From assembly GCA_035041965.1 (NCBI GenBank), contig JAPYMA010001200.1, positions 120,710 to 184,709 of the forward strand: 64,000 nt of DNA, written 5' to 3'. This stretch comes from Anisakis pegreffii (lineage: Eukaryota; Nematoda; Chromadorea; Rhabditida; Anisakidae). Positions 27,633 to 41,216 of the stretch are shown here, in pieces (within the stretch, counting starts at the first letter, position 1; every line of letters begins with the position of its first letter). The translations under genes and the position numbers were made by a program. The notes under the pieces are model-generated. The model did no database searches. It saw only the letters and a program-made list of their open reading frames with translations, and was not told the origin of the DNA.

Positions 27633-29094
27633 GAAATCGCGTCAAGTATCAATTTCCGATGCTCCATCGCTGTTTCGAATTTTGGTCGTGCCGTAAACGT
27701 TTAATCCACGACCAAAACTCGAACGTACCAATAGTGTCACTGATGTTGTCGAGCCTAAGTCAGTACGCTATGATTCATCTTCTGTGCAATTATCTGATCA
27801 TTAATACATCAATTCTCAATCCACCCACTTATCAGCCTACAAATCCATTTCATCACCGCTTCTATAGCCCTTGTAAGCCATAACCGTTTCATTCAATGCT
27901 GCTTCTAATCGCTTCGGAACGAGTCATCAAGTCAAATCAATCGACGAATCCAATTCCGAAATTTTAAAGATCACATAAGTGACTGCTTTAACCTACGGTA
28001 GAAAGCGTCCAAAGAATATGCTTTATTAACTGACTTCAATTAGAGAAGTTCAGTAAGAGATTAACCAGCTGACTGACTGATTTCAATTACGGAAATTTGG
28101 TATAATAAAATATTAACTGGATCGGTTCCGCAGTAAAATTGTTCACTACAGTAACATCTTTTTCTAACGCGTTTCATTCGGCCAGATCGGCTCCAACGGA
28201 ACGAACGACAACAGCTGCCTTCACATGACACCTATACATCGAAATACGCATACTGAATTCGAATAACAATCAAAGAATTTTGTTTGAATGCTGTTTTCTT
28301 CCAGTTGAAAGTAATTCACCATATATCACTGCAACAACACCCATCCAGAACAGCTGATTAACGAACTGATTCATATTAAGCTTAGCCTATATCTTTTTAG
28401 TTAATCATGTGCCATGCTGTACATTTGAAAGGTACACAGTAGCACTCGCGAAAAATTTACCATACGAAATGCTGATCGAAAAAATTCAATTTTGCACAAT
28501 TCTCTAATTGAAAGGCGCCTAACTTGACTTCTTGTTGTAGCATGCGCTATAAAAGCTACTGTACTGCGAGGGATGAATACCTTTTTCCCCTATTACTTCA
28601 AAACACGTCGTTAGGTTTTGGTCAGAGTCGGCAGAATTACATTAAGATGCTTCTATTAAGCATGTGAAAATTCAAAAAAAAACAACCATTTAGAACTTTG
28701 GGAATTCCTTCAAACTTCAAACACCACTTTTGGATTGCAACAATTTTGCTCAGCCGGCATGCACTTCGCAATGACGAAATTTCTGCTAAATTTTCAAACA
28801 TTTTAAAGAACGCCGCAAAAAATATTGCACGAGGAAAAGAATATGTGGAGAACATATGCATGAATAAATGAGAATGTCTCAATATGATTGAACGGATGAA
28901 TGGAAGTGAAGGGAAATGGATGCGATGCAATGAAATGTAATGGAATAAACCGAAAGAGCACGAAGCACAACAATTCAAAGGTTACATTGAAATGTGTGCA
29001 GTTGTTGTGCAGATGACGAGCAGTCAAAGCAAACACTTATTCGGATAGATTTATAACCAAAAAAAGGGTTTTTCGTGCATTGCGTTCGTTCGAT

Positions 29095-29125
29095 TGGATG
29101 GATGGATGGATGGATGAATGGATTG
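29095..29125. repeat. GGAT/ATGG microsatellite
   Basis: Repeats of ggat/gatg with one gaat variant. Confidence 0.9.
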
Positions 29126-30718
29126 ATACGATGCTTGTCCGGTGATATTTGATGGCTAACGGTTGATGAGAAGAACACACCACTTCGCAAGACTCATCGC
29201 TAAGGTGCACGACGTTTCGACGCCGCTTTCGAATACGTTTGGAACATAGAGATCAGATGTTTCGGATTCTGCTAACTTAACTAGTCCACAAAGATGGAAG
29301 AAGCCGTTCTTGCGCTAAAATGGCGAAAAAAGAGCAAAGGAAGCAAGACTAGGCACTGACTATTGGTGAAACATGAAATAAATTCAAATATCTCTTGCTA
29401 TCTACCGACAAACCACAGAAAAATTTAGCAATTAACGATTTCGCTTTCATTTCCATTCCTATAACCTCTATTTCTACTCGTTCCTCTCTGTCGTTTATTT
29501 ATTTATTCGTAAACTACCATTTACGCATTAATATCGTTCCTCAATCGCTCTCCACATAAAATATCCTCCATCCAGTCACAATACTAATAATAATTAGTTC
29601 AACAATATTGCTATGAACATTTTTGTGTTGCGATAAATATCGTGTGTAAAAAATTTGTCGAGACAACAAAATGAGCAAAAAAATGTGATCAATCGCGAAA
29701 TTTTAATCGCCTATTTTACGACTGATTGCACAATTTCATCGTGCCATATATGAATGCGATTCGAATTTAATATTATTACCGACAGTTGTTCACTTTAATA
29801 GCATTATGAGGCAGATTTGCGCTTCAAATTGCATGCAAAAACACACAAACACTGCATACTCTTTACTTGTTTTGTTTGCTGGGGTTTACCACTTACGGCA
29901 ATGTTCATACCAGCGTTCAAGTCTTTCATACTGTGCATCACTGTTAAAATCTACACAGAGGGCAGTTAAATTAAACCGACGGCGTTGAAAGTTTATCGTG
30001 GCAAAAAGTTGGTGTCAGTATGATATTCGAACCAGAAACCCCCCAGAATATGTACCCACCGTCCCGTCGGCAATGAAGCCATAACCGATCACGCTAAAAA
30101 AAACAATAAAAACTTTGCGTTAAACCAGGATCTGAACCGGAAAACTCGAATACTAAATACTTCTACAATAGCCGATATGATGACTGGCTACAGTAATGAC
30201 GTTCGGTTGGGTGCAATGATTAATACGGCTGAAGAGTGTCAGCAGTCAGAACCGTCGTTGAGAGCGCAACAAAAATATTTGTGCTTGTCTAATTGAAACG
30301 AGCAAATAATTAGCATATAATTGCTTTGTAGTGTCTATGTACACAATACGTGTACGGTTTGTTGCATCGTAAAGAAGTGAAATAAACGCACACAAAAAAT
30401 TTGTGTCGTAATGAATGAATTTGAAGAATGGAAACGAAATGAAATGCAAACAGAAGAATGCACAACAAACAAAATACAATTCATCTTCCTTCCCCAAAGC
30501 ACATTTTTTCCGGATCGTTCTCATTCAAAAATGTTCGTTAACCACAAGCAAACGCAATGTAATCACCGTCGTCTGCGTTCGACGGCTGAGACCGATCGAC
30601 GCAATCGTTTAACGATGAGAAGCACAGGCTGGTTCGTGATGGTGCTGATGCTAATCAACGGGCAAATTATGACTCGTAAAAGAGGAATGTGCCTTGATTC
30701 ATTGTGATGACACAATGA

Positions 30719-30757
30719 AGCACACACACACAAACACACATACAAACAAACACAAAT
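30719..30757. repeat. CA/CAAA-rich simple repeat
   Basis: A (CA)n run grading into caaa and cata units. Confidence 0.85.
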
Positions 30758-33700
30758 ACGTACACTATACATAAACAAACGAAAATTCAACAAACAATAA
30801 ATAAACATCAATGAAAGAAATTTCAGAATTCAGTTCGGAGAATGTTATTTACACGTACAGAGAGCATTGTATGCGACAAAAATTGATTGTTATATAGACA
30901 AATTATCGGTGAAATTTTTCGGGAAGAGGACGTTCGTTCAAGAATGCGGAAAATTTCTTGTAAAAAAACTCTATTTGCTACGGTCTGATGCAACAAAAAA
31001 GAATGAAACATCACTGAACACGGATCATTCGTTCATGACATTCTCGTATTCAGATGATGTACTTACGTAAGCACTTTTGAACATCGTTGCGTTTGCTAAA
31101 CAAGCAATGCTGATTGCACGTTTCGTGCACATTCGTGAACATTGTTTAGCGTTTAGTGCAAATATTTATGTAAATTCAGTGCTTTGTTTCGTTCTCTTCG
31201 CTATAAATGCAATGAAAGCACGTAAAAATAACAACAACAACCAGCTGCTGTTGTTGGTTGCTCTTTAAACCTTTAACAAAAATGAAACATAAAGCAATTT
31301 CCAAACTTTTCAGTCATATCCATACATCATCATTTCTGCTCGAGCCGTCGTTGTTCGTTTTGTTTTGTTTTGTTTTTCGACTTCCAGCCACATCATCTAC
31401 TAGACATGCATCCACAAATCTCGTCTATGCATTCGTAAGTTTATTGAACAGATTTCAATACCCGCTAGATGCTCGTTGGACTGACTCTTCAATGCCCCTC
31501 TGTGGCATGCTTTTTCATCAATGCATCAAATGACAGCCAGCTGACAAACGAACACCGCTATATGTCAAGGTATAGGTGCTGCATTCACGAGAATAGCACA
31601 CCGAAATGACACAACTGTGTTGCAAAGCGTTCCAGATTCATCTCTCTACCGAAACATACAAAGCGCCTCAATCCTATTCAGTCCAATATCACCGAAACTG
31701 AATTTGCCTTCTAAGCGCTCGCTGTCTAATGACAACAACGTTATCTGCTTCCAAATTGTGTACCGAATGAAAATTTACTTTCCAATCATATCAAATTAAA
31801 CATTTAACTTCAATAAAATACTGTTTCTCAGACACTTATATCGCAAACTGACTACACTTGACGAATATGAGCAACTGATTCACTGATTCACGAGCAATCA
31901 TAACAACGATAACGGTAACAGTTGCTGCGATAGGTGAATAATTGCACTGCATATCAAAATGATATGCTTGAATGGAATATTATACAAAAATCGAGAACGA
32001 CACTCTACATTATGCAAGACGGAGAATATGAGTGCTGGTTGCATGAAACGAACGATGATCAGTGGAAGACGTCGATGTGATTTCTTCAATTCTAAACTAA
32101 ACCAATCAAGACAGCTATATTCTATTGTTGTGATGCATAAATAAACGGACGAATGAAATACATGCGGATATAAAGATATCATATCTGATCAAAGATTTGA
32201 GTGTGTTGGTGCAATAAAATGCATGTGAACATCACGCTCTACACGAGACAACATTAACATACGGCATTGATATCAATCTACCGAACGCATTCGATGGTCT
32301 GTTTTTTTTAGCGCAACTCTCGTGACATTTCTTTGCATTATTCCACGCATTTTCTCAAGGAAATGACAACACAATGAACAGCAAAAGAGAAGGAGAAGGA
32401 GAGAATGAGATTGCAAAAAAATATGAGAAATAAAAGTTATTGGAAAATAGCACAGGGGAATTTTGGACGAAAATGAGCGATTAGATAGATGACATAAGTG
32501 GATTGTTGTTTTAAAACGCGAACAACGGTTTGTTTATGAAGTTGTGCATGCATTTCTGTGACAATAATATCTTAAGACTATAAAGAAATTTGTAGTTTCG
32601 GAAGACGAAGGCAATGCACAGAGAAAGAGCGACGAGAACAGGAGACAGTGGGAAATTAATTCGAGATCGAATCTTTAAGAAAGGCGACGAAAAACCGAAA
32701 AGAAAACCGACGATGTTGAGAGCAAACAATTGGAATTTGCGAATTGAGAAGGAAAAGCTCAAGTGAATGGGATGAAAGGCAAAAAATGAATGTAAATTGA
32801 ATGGTTTCAGCTTATTGCCGAAATGCGAAAATGAACATTGTGCACTGAGCAATATTGCGCTCTTAAATATGCATAATGCAGTAAAGATTACTTCGCACAA
32901 CTTATTAAACATTCTCAGATAACAATACTCAATCGCAACTCACTTATTCTATGTGCTAATTTTTATGCATACGCATAATTGCGAATAACATTTTTGATTG
33001 AGACAATATTAACATTGACAATTTTCAAATGAAATTCACTCGTAAAATTCTTCAAAAATAACGATTACCCTTCTGATTTGTTGCTAATCATCGCTCTTAT
33101 TATTACTTGTTTCAAGTTGAGATCGAGTCGCCCTTTTTGCCGGAGAATTTTCACATGAAACCGCTTTTCGACATTTCTTACTATCGTATCCGGCAAAAGG
33201 CTCAGTTCGATTATATACACAGCTATCATTATTACTATCATTTCTGCTATCCCTAATATTGTTATCGTTATCAATTTTGCAGCATACCTGTTGAATGAAA
33301 CTACAACATGAACTGTTGACTCAGCTTTATTTCTCATCGAGAATTGCACTTCCGAAGTTTTTTGATGCGGAAAAACAATCGGAGATCTTGCAAAATGGAG
33401 AGGAAAAGGTGAATTCGAGCAATAACTCAGATGTCATTCACTTGTTACCAATAAATTACAGTGATTCATTGAACTGATTGCAATCAATTAATTTCATCCA
33501 ATCCAACGATACGAAGAGTGTATACCGTATCATCGTCTAGCACATCCTCATAAATCCCCTTCAATACCGTCATTCGAACAGATTCTTTTTCTAATCTCGC
33601 ACAGAACCAACTCATTTAGATAAGTAAGGCAAAGCGCACAAATATAAGCTCACGTTCAATAACATTAACGATATTGGTAAACCATTCGCTCTTCCTTCAT

Positions 33701-34157
33701 TGGCAAATCATATCGAGCAGGTTGGCAAATAAAGGTGAAAAACTCAGCAAATTTGCAAAAATAATCCGTCGTCGTAAAGGGGTTTACCATACGAACAAAC
33801 GGCTCATGAAGGTGCAAAGCGAACAAAATCCGCAATTAATTCGTCTGTTCAAAGAACAAAACACCATTCAAATATCGTCGTTTGAATGCCATTTCTTAGA
33901 AAGCATAAAGCCAGACATGTATTCATGTATGTATTATACAACATCTGCGATTGATTTTCAACTGATAACAAAAACTCTTCGAACTCTGTCGAATCGTTAC
34001 GAGAGAGAACCAAATTAAGTATTGATGAAATTACTCTTTAAAGGCGTTGCTACTGAGACATTCTTCTCAAATCGCCGAAGAAATCTCTTAGAAACGACTT
34101 TTGAAATGATCCACAAAAAATTGTTTGAAAACATTTTTAGGAGTCGTTTAAATTTCG

Positions 34158-34284
34158 AAACTCTGATTTTGCATTCGTCCTTTTGAATTGGGATAAACGC
34201 ATTCAAGTGCTCAGTTCATTTAGGATTGGGATAAACTCTGATTTTGCATTCGTCCTTTTATTTGGGATAAACGCAAGTGTTCCT
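34158..34284. repeat. Tandem duplication, 75-bp period, two copies
   Basis: Copies start at 34158 and 34233. Both contain aaactctgattttgcattcg followed by tcctttt, tgggataaacgca and aagtg. A third ttgggataaac lies between them, so the event may be more complex than a single duplication. Divergence is low, suggesting a recent origin. Confidence 0.85.
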
Positions 34285-37200
34285 CAATAAAGCCACAGCA
34301 CAATGACTGTCTCCACTAATCCATTACCATAACCTCAAACGAAGTGATCCATCCATCATCTATCCGCCAGAACAAGTTCACTTCTACAGTACATTATCGG
34401 CAATCAACTCTCAATCAGAAATTAACATACACAAATTGAATTAATACATTAACAAAATTTGCAATGAAATCCATCTCGAATTAAATTCCTATTAAAACCA
34501 CCTCAGAGACACGCCCCCAGCAGTCTTATTCTACAAATCCACTTCAAAAAGCATTCAATTCTCATTTTTGCACGACCAAACTTTGACCACGCCCCGTCGG
34601 TTCGTCCGTCCATCAGTCTACACTAATGTTTTTCTTCAAAAAAGAAACCTTTCATCGTATGAAGATGCAAAAATTGTATGTGAAATCTTAACTTCAAGTC
34701 TAAGCGTAAGTACGCGATCCAAAACGATAAGATGACTTAGGGAGGCTTCAGTGAACCTTTATGAACAGTCAAACGCTACCGTCTCTAGAAAATGATCCTT
34801 TCGTGGATAGAATATGCTCGGTCGGTCCCACATATAGGTTCCAGCCGAAAAATTTGAGGTAAAGCGGACAGCACACTTCATTCTCAATAAATTAATTGGC
34901 GTTTTCGATTTATCGACCGCATCCCATCACACAAAATAAGTCTAACTAGTGTGTAAGTCGAACCGAAAGTGGAATTACTGGAACTCAAGTCATAAAAATA
35001 TTCATTTCATAAAGATATCAAATTCAATTAGTTCAGCAAAAACTAAAGTTAGCAATGTGGGAAGACACCAAAATCCTTGTCGTTCCTGGTAAACGCTTGG
35101 TAAGTAACGCTTTTTCAGCAACTTGTTTGTTTGTTTGTTCGACAACGCACTTTTAGAACTCCAATAAATTTCACTACCACAAAAAGTATCATTGACTGTA
35201 AAAACTTTTCCTCCTCCTTCTACACAGCTCTGTTTAGCCAACAACAGCTTATGAAAACTACAATAAACGTTTCAAACTGTGCGAAATTCTCAAACGCCTT
35301 ATTCATCCCACTTGGCTGTGAATTGTTCAGTGGAACTGAACTGATGACGGGAAAATTTTTGTTAAAATGTCATTTGAGAGCAGAGCGATTTAATCGAGAA
35401 AATTGCTAGCAGCCACTGTATCATACTGAAACTGATTTGTCGTTTTCATGAAATCACCTCAATCGTGCATGACAACTTCGGAAAACAACGAACACGCAAC
35501 GTGTTTCATGGAATTTTCTTTTGGAATCTGAAAATTCTGGATGGAAAAATCGTTGGGAGATTTATTTTTTGGAATAAAATATTCGTGAATGATGTCTCCA
35601 AACCGAAAGAATATATAATGCAGATAATCGCAATTCGCATAACGAACTGTAATTAAGGGCTTCAGAAGTTGTGCATTAACTGCGCTGACTGAACAGAAAT
35701 GCAGCAAAATGCTGATGTTTCGAACAAGAGTATTCGTTGAGATATATATAATACAGCTCGTGAAGATAATCTAATAGAATTCAAATTAACGAAGATACGC
35801 ATCACACAAAAACCGAATCCACATTTCAAATGCATCACTATGCCAGCACATTCAACAGCAACACATCATTATGGCTATTATTATCATCATTACTATTATT
35901 GCAACGTTTCATTAATGTTACATTCATTATCACTCGTACTGCTGATAGTATCATTGCTACTTTGATCACTCTCATTTGACTATTCACAAATATTCAACCA
36001 ATGAAATGAATACGGAATTACAGAGTACAACCGCAATATTGTAGCGTTGAACGTGCTCAGCGCTATCTCGTTCGATAAATATATCAGAGCATTTGACGTC
36101 AAACGTGCTCGGTGATAAACATTTGCAAACGTTTACTGAACAAACGTCAAAGATAAACCATAAAGTGAGGGATGGGTTGATTGAATCAGATGAAATGATA
36201 CTTTTTTGTCTTAATTATTTTTAAATAAGCAATTTTATGGTACTGTCTGGACGTGTTCAGTATTCACGTGAAAAACTGAAGAAACTTCTAAGGATTTACG
36301 GCCCAAATAAACGTTATTTCAAAAAAATGAATCAATCGTTTTACTTTAATCAGTAATATAACACCGATATCGAATGGCACTTTAAGAGACGATTTTAAGA
36401 GAGAAATGAGACAATGCACAGTATACATCGACATTGTTTAGCGGTGTTTTTGAATCGTTTCAGTTGTTTTGCTGAATTTCTTTCATCATTCATAAAATTA
36501 TCGGTTGTCTTCAAAACAATTTTGACGAAAAAATGGCATTTATTTTTTACTTCAAAAATGGAATTTTTAAAGAAAATTAGGCATTATTGTGTTTCATTAT
36601 TCTGTAATTAAAACTATTCCCTATCATTATGATCATCATCATTACCATCAGAATGCATTCCACTGTTCTCACCACTTAAGGCTTAACAAGTGTATTTGCT
36701 GAGAGGTAAGCTGATGAATGCAGCTCGATGGTTGGAAACGGTAGAGGAGAATATAGAAAATGAAGAAGACATCAAACAAAACAAATATTCACCATCGAAA
36801 ATTGCTCAAAACAGATCACATTCGAGCAGTACTTCTTCAGCGATTTCTTCTGAATAACAACCAATTAAAATATATTTCAAAAATATTCGCAGACTGACGA
36901 ATGAGTCGTTTGGTTGGGAAAAATGAACGAAAATACGAAAACAATTCGAATCGACGTTTTTCTGTTCGCATTCGTTTTATGTGTTGCTCTATCAGCTAAC
37001 TGCTGCGATAATTCAGCTGCGAGAACTTCGTCTCTTGAAGTTTTGTTTGTCTTTTTCGAATCGAACGCAATTCAATTTGTGACTGTTTCAATTTTCTATT
37101 TTTAGTCTCAACAATCAGCAACAACATCAATAATAACAATAATAATAGCAACATCCATAATATTCATTCGCACTCTTCAATCTTGTTTCATCATCGAAAC

Positions 37201-37656
37201 TTTCCTCAAACGATTATAATAAATATTTTTGCGGTGTATTTTATTGTTGCATCTTTATGAAATGGTCATCGCAATAAGAAATACGCAATAAAGAGAACGA
37301 ACGAATCAAACGACGACGTCTCTTCTGCACTTCAGATAAATGCACGCATGCATAGGTCTGTCTGATGAAAAATGACGTTATTTGCTACATATGATATTTG
37401 CCATCGAAGTGACTTCACCTCGAGACAAACTGACGATGCATTTCGTCAAACAGTATTTCAAAATCATCGGCAAAAAACGTTTTCAACTGTGCAAAATTCT
37501 ACAAAATTAAAATTTATGGAGACGCTGACGTTCTCTTCATCGCCAAATGAACGTCAAATTCCCTAGAAACGTTCGAACTCCTCATAAAAAATTCAAACTG
37601 CCAGTAATATTTAATAAATGGCAATAATCAGAGCGAGATATCATTGTACATCACAT

Positions 37657-37800
37657 TTGGGCTTAGGCTCACGATAGATTGGGGCTTTGCCGGTGTTGGG
37701 ATTCTGTCATAGACGGTTTCATCTTACGATGGTGAGGTGCCTGTGAAACAAATAGATGGTTTCCAGGTATTAGCCTCAGACTAAACCTTATCCCAAATTC
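37657..37800. repeat. Degenerate TTAGGC / GCCTAA segments in opposite orientation
   Basis: 37657-37700 reads ttgggc, ttaggc, tcacga, tagatt, ggggct. Near 37773-37795 the opposite strand sense gives gcctca, gactaa, acctta. This is weaker than the array at 49721. Confidence 0.35.
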
Positions 37801-38912
37801 AACGAATGCTCCACGATATGCCGCTCTGATTACCGCCACGTATAAGGTTATTGCTCGAAAATTTTTATTCTTCATTCATTCTCGTTTTTACGCAGTATTT
37901 GATTGCTGGTCAAGTTGTCGCTAAACAACACCAGAAGAACCCCGAAATGAACAGTCGCCCAGCTCGAAAATAGAAGTTATGTGGAGAAATGAAGAGAATT
38001 CGAATAGGCATGAGTCACTGCTGTAAAGCAGTGCGCACTTCTCACCAATAAAGACAACAATCAAAAACACAATAGACTGCACTGATAACAGTAATCATAA
38101 AGAGATGCGACTGAAATAATCAGTGCAAAAAGAAGCCGGTTGTAACTCGAGAGAAGCATCAAAGGGTAGAGCATCAAAGCTGATGATGAAATAGCCTCAT
38201 CAACGAGGCGATATCGCATGAATTAGACTAAGATTGCTCGCTGCCATTAGAAATAGACGAAATACTTGTGCACACACACATAAACTGCGAAATTCCACTT
38301 AAGGCAACAACAAATGAACAAAATTTCAATCTGCTCGTATACAAAAAGCGATCTTGTTGCGAATCGAACAAAGGGCAATGCTTTAATTCAACTCTAGATC
38401 AAATGCTTTTATATGATCTTATCATTGTAAAAATGCAATAATCTTAAACACATCAACATTTCCTAGTCACTCATATTTCATATCTCATTTCTGGCTAAAT
38501 CACGAAAAATTCAATTTCATTTCCATGCATTCCTCAGACAATCTCATTCAGACAAGTCATGCACGAATGAATGAATAAAACGATGAACATTCTCGCAATA
38601 ATTGCAAAAAATTGTATAAATTTCACATACAATTACGCAGTCGACTGCTTAATGAACATGTATTTGGTATGATTCAACGAATATGAAGTTTAATTGCTTA
38701 ACAACCTTTCCCTTTCATCAACTGCATTCACGTAAGCGATTGACTACAAAATGAGAACTCCAAATGAAGATTTTCAACAGCTGATTTACATCAACATTCA
38801 AAATTTGTTTCCGTTTACATTCATTCAGAAGGATACACGGAATAAAACAGCAACGACCTATGTGAAAAATATTGCGCATTGGTAATATAACGGCGAATGA
38901 GTGAAAGTGAAC

Positions 38913-40626
38913 TGACTGTGGCAGAGCGAAAGTTGTTGCACCGAACAGCATGGACGGGTGATGTTGATGGTGACTATTCGGCGGTTTCGTCACAGACGAA
39001 CAACCCAGCATGGCGGCGTTTGGTAACGTACCGCCGGGTGCTTTGCATAGACCTCCTCCTCCCGCTCCATTCGGCATACCTGCGGGATTCGCCAATGCCG
39101 ACCTTTGCAAACACATCTTCTAAACGAAAAGTAAATACACTTTTCGATATTCGATCTATTCAACAACTGTAATCCTTCACATAATCATAGAGCATTTCAA
39201 ACAAATCCATGAAACTGCTTATGCACTCATACAGGTCGTTCATACAGCATTTCATTTAAGTCATCTTATATTTGGGACACAATAAAGTTTGCAGCCGGAT
39301 TCACTATAATGTTTCGATGCTTTTATAAAGTAAATCCTTTATGCGATTATAACCAAAACCGATTAAAGATAAGTACAGTCAATAAAGACTTGTGCTGAAA
39401 GGTTTTGTGAGGTTGAAAGATGACAACATTCTCGAAGAGCTAAATGCGAAAAAAACTCGGGAACTGCACTCACTCACTCATTTCATCGAAAAAACGACTG
39501 TTCAAATACAATTCGAACTTTCTAACATCATCAAATGTTTGTAACCTTCTCAATATGTGCGTCTATTATGCATGCAGCACATATGCTGTTGTGTTCATTG
39601 AAAGAAACGGCGATCTGTGATACGAAATGAAACAATGCGATTTGCAAAGCAGCAAACATATGCGGCAGTACACGCAAAACATTCGTTATCTTAATCGCTC
39701 CTCATACTTTTTCTTGCTATCGTCTCAATTGGTCGGTCCATTGTCCTCTCTCCAAAACCAATGCATCCATTTCAACCAAACCACCAATCAACTAATACTA
39801 ATCACCTCCTGACAAGAAAAACAAAACAAACAAACAAAAAAAACACAAATGCTGCTTGAAAACGCGTTCATCATCTCGTCAGATTCAATTTGTTCCGCAG
39901 ACAGTTCCGTGTTCTCTGCTTTTTTTTCACCCCTGCAGACACACGCACACACTATCAAAAGTTCATTTTTTTCAGTGTTCTCGTAAAAACAGCTGATTAC
40001 ATGAGGGAGTGCCATCTGTCAAAAACGAGACACTTTGACGTAAAAAGTGCAGCGAATACCCTGATGACATCGAAGATCGCACACACACGCTTCATTGAAT
40101 GCCATATCCAAAAAAGACACACGCATGCACAATACATACACAAAACACATTCAGACAAACCAATCCGATATATGTATGTCTACGTAATAAAACTCAACAC
40201 AACGAATTCATCAGCAAAAATCAATGCAAAATAAACAATAAATTCTTGAGCAAGCATTCTAAATATTGAGTAATTGCTGAAGAGAGAAAAACAAGTAGTG
40301 AAGGAAATAAGAGGCGAAAGAAATTTGACTCTGAATTTTAAAAAAAAGATAACCTCAGAACAGGTGAACATTGGTGATACCGATTGCAAATTGGCCGGTG
40401 AGAATGCAGAAATGGTATTGTAGTTGTTAGCGTTGTTGCAGTTGTAAGTGCACGTGTACGACGACGAGTAGAGTGCATTGTAATGAGGATGTTGCATGTT
40501 GAGATTAACATTGTTGCTATTATTATTATGATTATTACTATTATTATTGCTGGACGAATCACACTGTGACGGCATATGAAATGGATAAGTATTGCAGCAG
40601 TGATGAGATGAATTGGTCGTGTCCAT
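38913..40626 (-). CDS. 5' end of an unidentified Asn/His/Ser-rich protein gene (first two exons)
   Basis: Exon 1 runs from ATG 40626 to 40354 (91 codons; donor GAG|GTTATC). It encodes a Ser/His/Asn/Tyr-rich segment containing CCNTYPFHMPSQC, an Asn repeat, and FSPANLQSVSPMFTC. Exon 2 runs from 39119 (acceptor GTTTAG) to 38913 (donor TCA|GTTCAC), 69 codons. It contains NPAGMPNGAGGGGLCKAPGG, PNAAMLG and NSHHQHHPSMLFGATTFALP. Both exons are in phase 0. Composition suggests a disordered regulatory protein such as a transcription factor or RNA-binding protein, but no folded domain was found in the window, so no function is assigned. The gene may continue to 27.4 kb or include exons I could not detect. 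Confidence 0.5.
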
Positions 40627-41177
40627 TGCTATTCGATTCGCATTCCTTAATTTTCAAATATTACTCGCTGCTTCTGATTAAAAAATGCTCAATCGTATTT
40701 CAACGTTTTCATAAAAACACTTATCACTTCACATTGTATTGACTAAAAGATTGTTTCGAATAACGCAAATTGTATCCGAATATGAAAATTTAAAGTTAAG
40801 TACAATTGGATAATTCGAACATATAGTTAAGAAACAAAAGAATTAATGGCTAGAAGCAGCTAGAGCTAATGGCATCATTTTGTCGTAATGAGATAAATTT
40901 TTGGAATCACAACTGCAATGTTGCGATCGTTTCAATTTGATACGAAACCGTACAATAAATGATTAATGGTATGTATATGATAAACGACAACAAATTATTT
41001 GTACAAGACGATTACTGTGAAATTTTCAATCTTTTTTTTTGAGGGTAATCGCAACTTGAAGTTTAAGTTACCGAAGATAAGATCATCATAAGTGTCAAAG
41101 AAAGAAGTGAACAACAAACATTCATAAGAATAGCGATTACATCTTTTTAGTGTCTAAAAATCGAACGAAACAGCGCA

Positions 41178-41216
41178 AAATCGTCATAAATATTCAAAAA
41201 TCGTCATAAATAACAG
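41178..41216. repeat. Two-copy tandem repeat, about 20 bp
   Basis: aaaatcgtcataaata occurs twice, 20 bp apart. Confidence 0.8.

Larger units (their letters stand above)
27633..38912. other. Gene-poor region, possibly intronic to the 27.4-40.6 kb gene
   Basis: About 11 kb. Contents: a GGAT microsatellite (29095-29125), two tRNA-like B-box segments on the minus strand (30015-30190), a CA-rich tract (30719-30757), a plus-strand ORF with faint NAC-beta resemblance (33674-34018), a 75-bp tandem duplication (34158-34284), an isolated exon-like segment (35048-35098) and degenerate telomere-like hexamers (37657-37800). I found no convincing domain-coding exon on either strand. Confidence 0.45.

Noticed and set aside
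32511..32912. Minus-strand ORF of 133 codons, Phe/Leu-rich
   Set aside because: Resembles a membrane protein only because AT-rich DNA gives Phe/Leu/Ile codons; no motif, no plausible splice context.
38897..39172. Plus-strand ORF of 91 codons
   Set aside because: It lies opposite the Gly/Pro/His-rich minus-strand exon 39119-38913, which has proper splice sites; the plus frame has none and no recognisable content.
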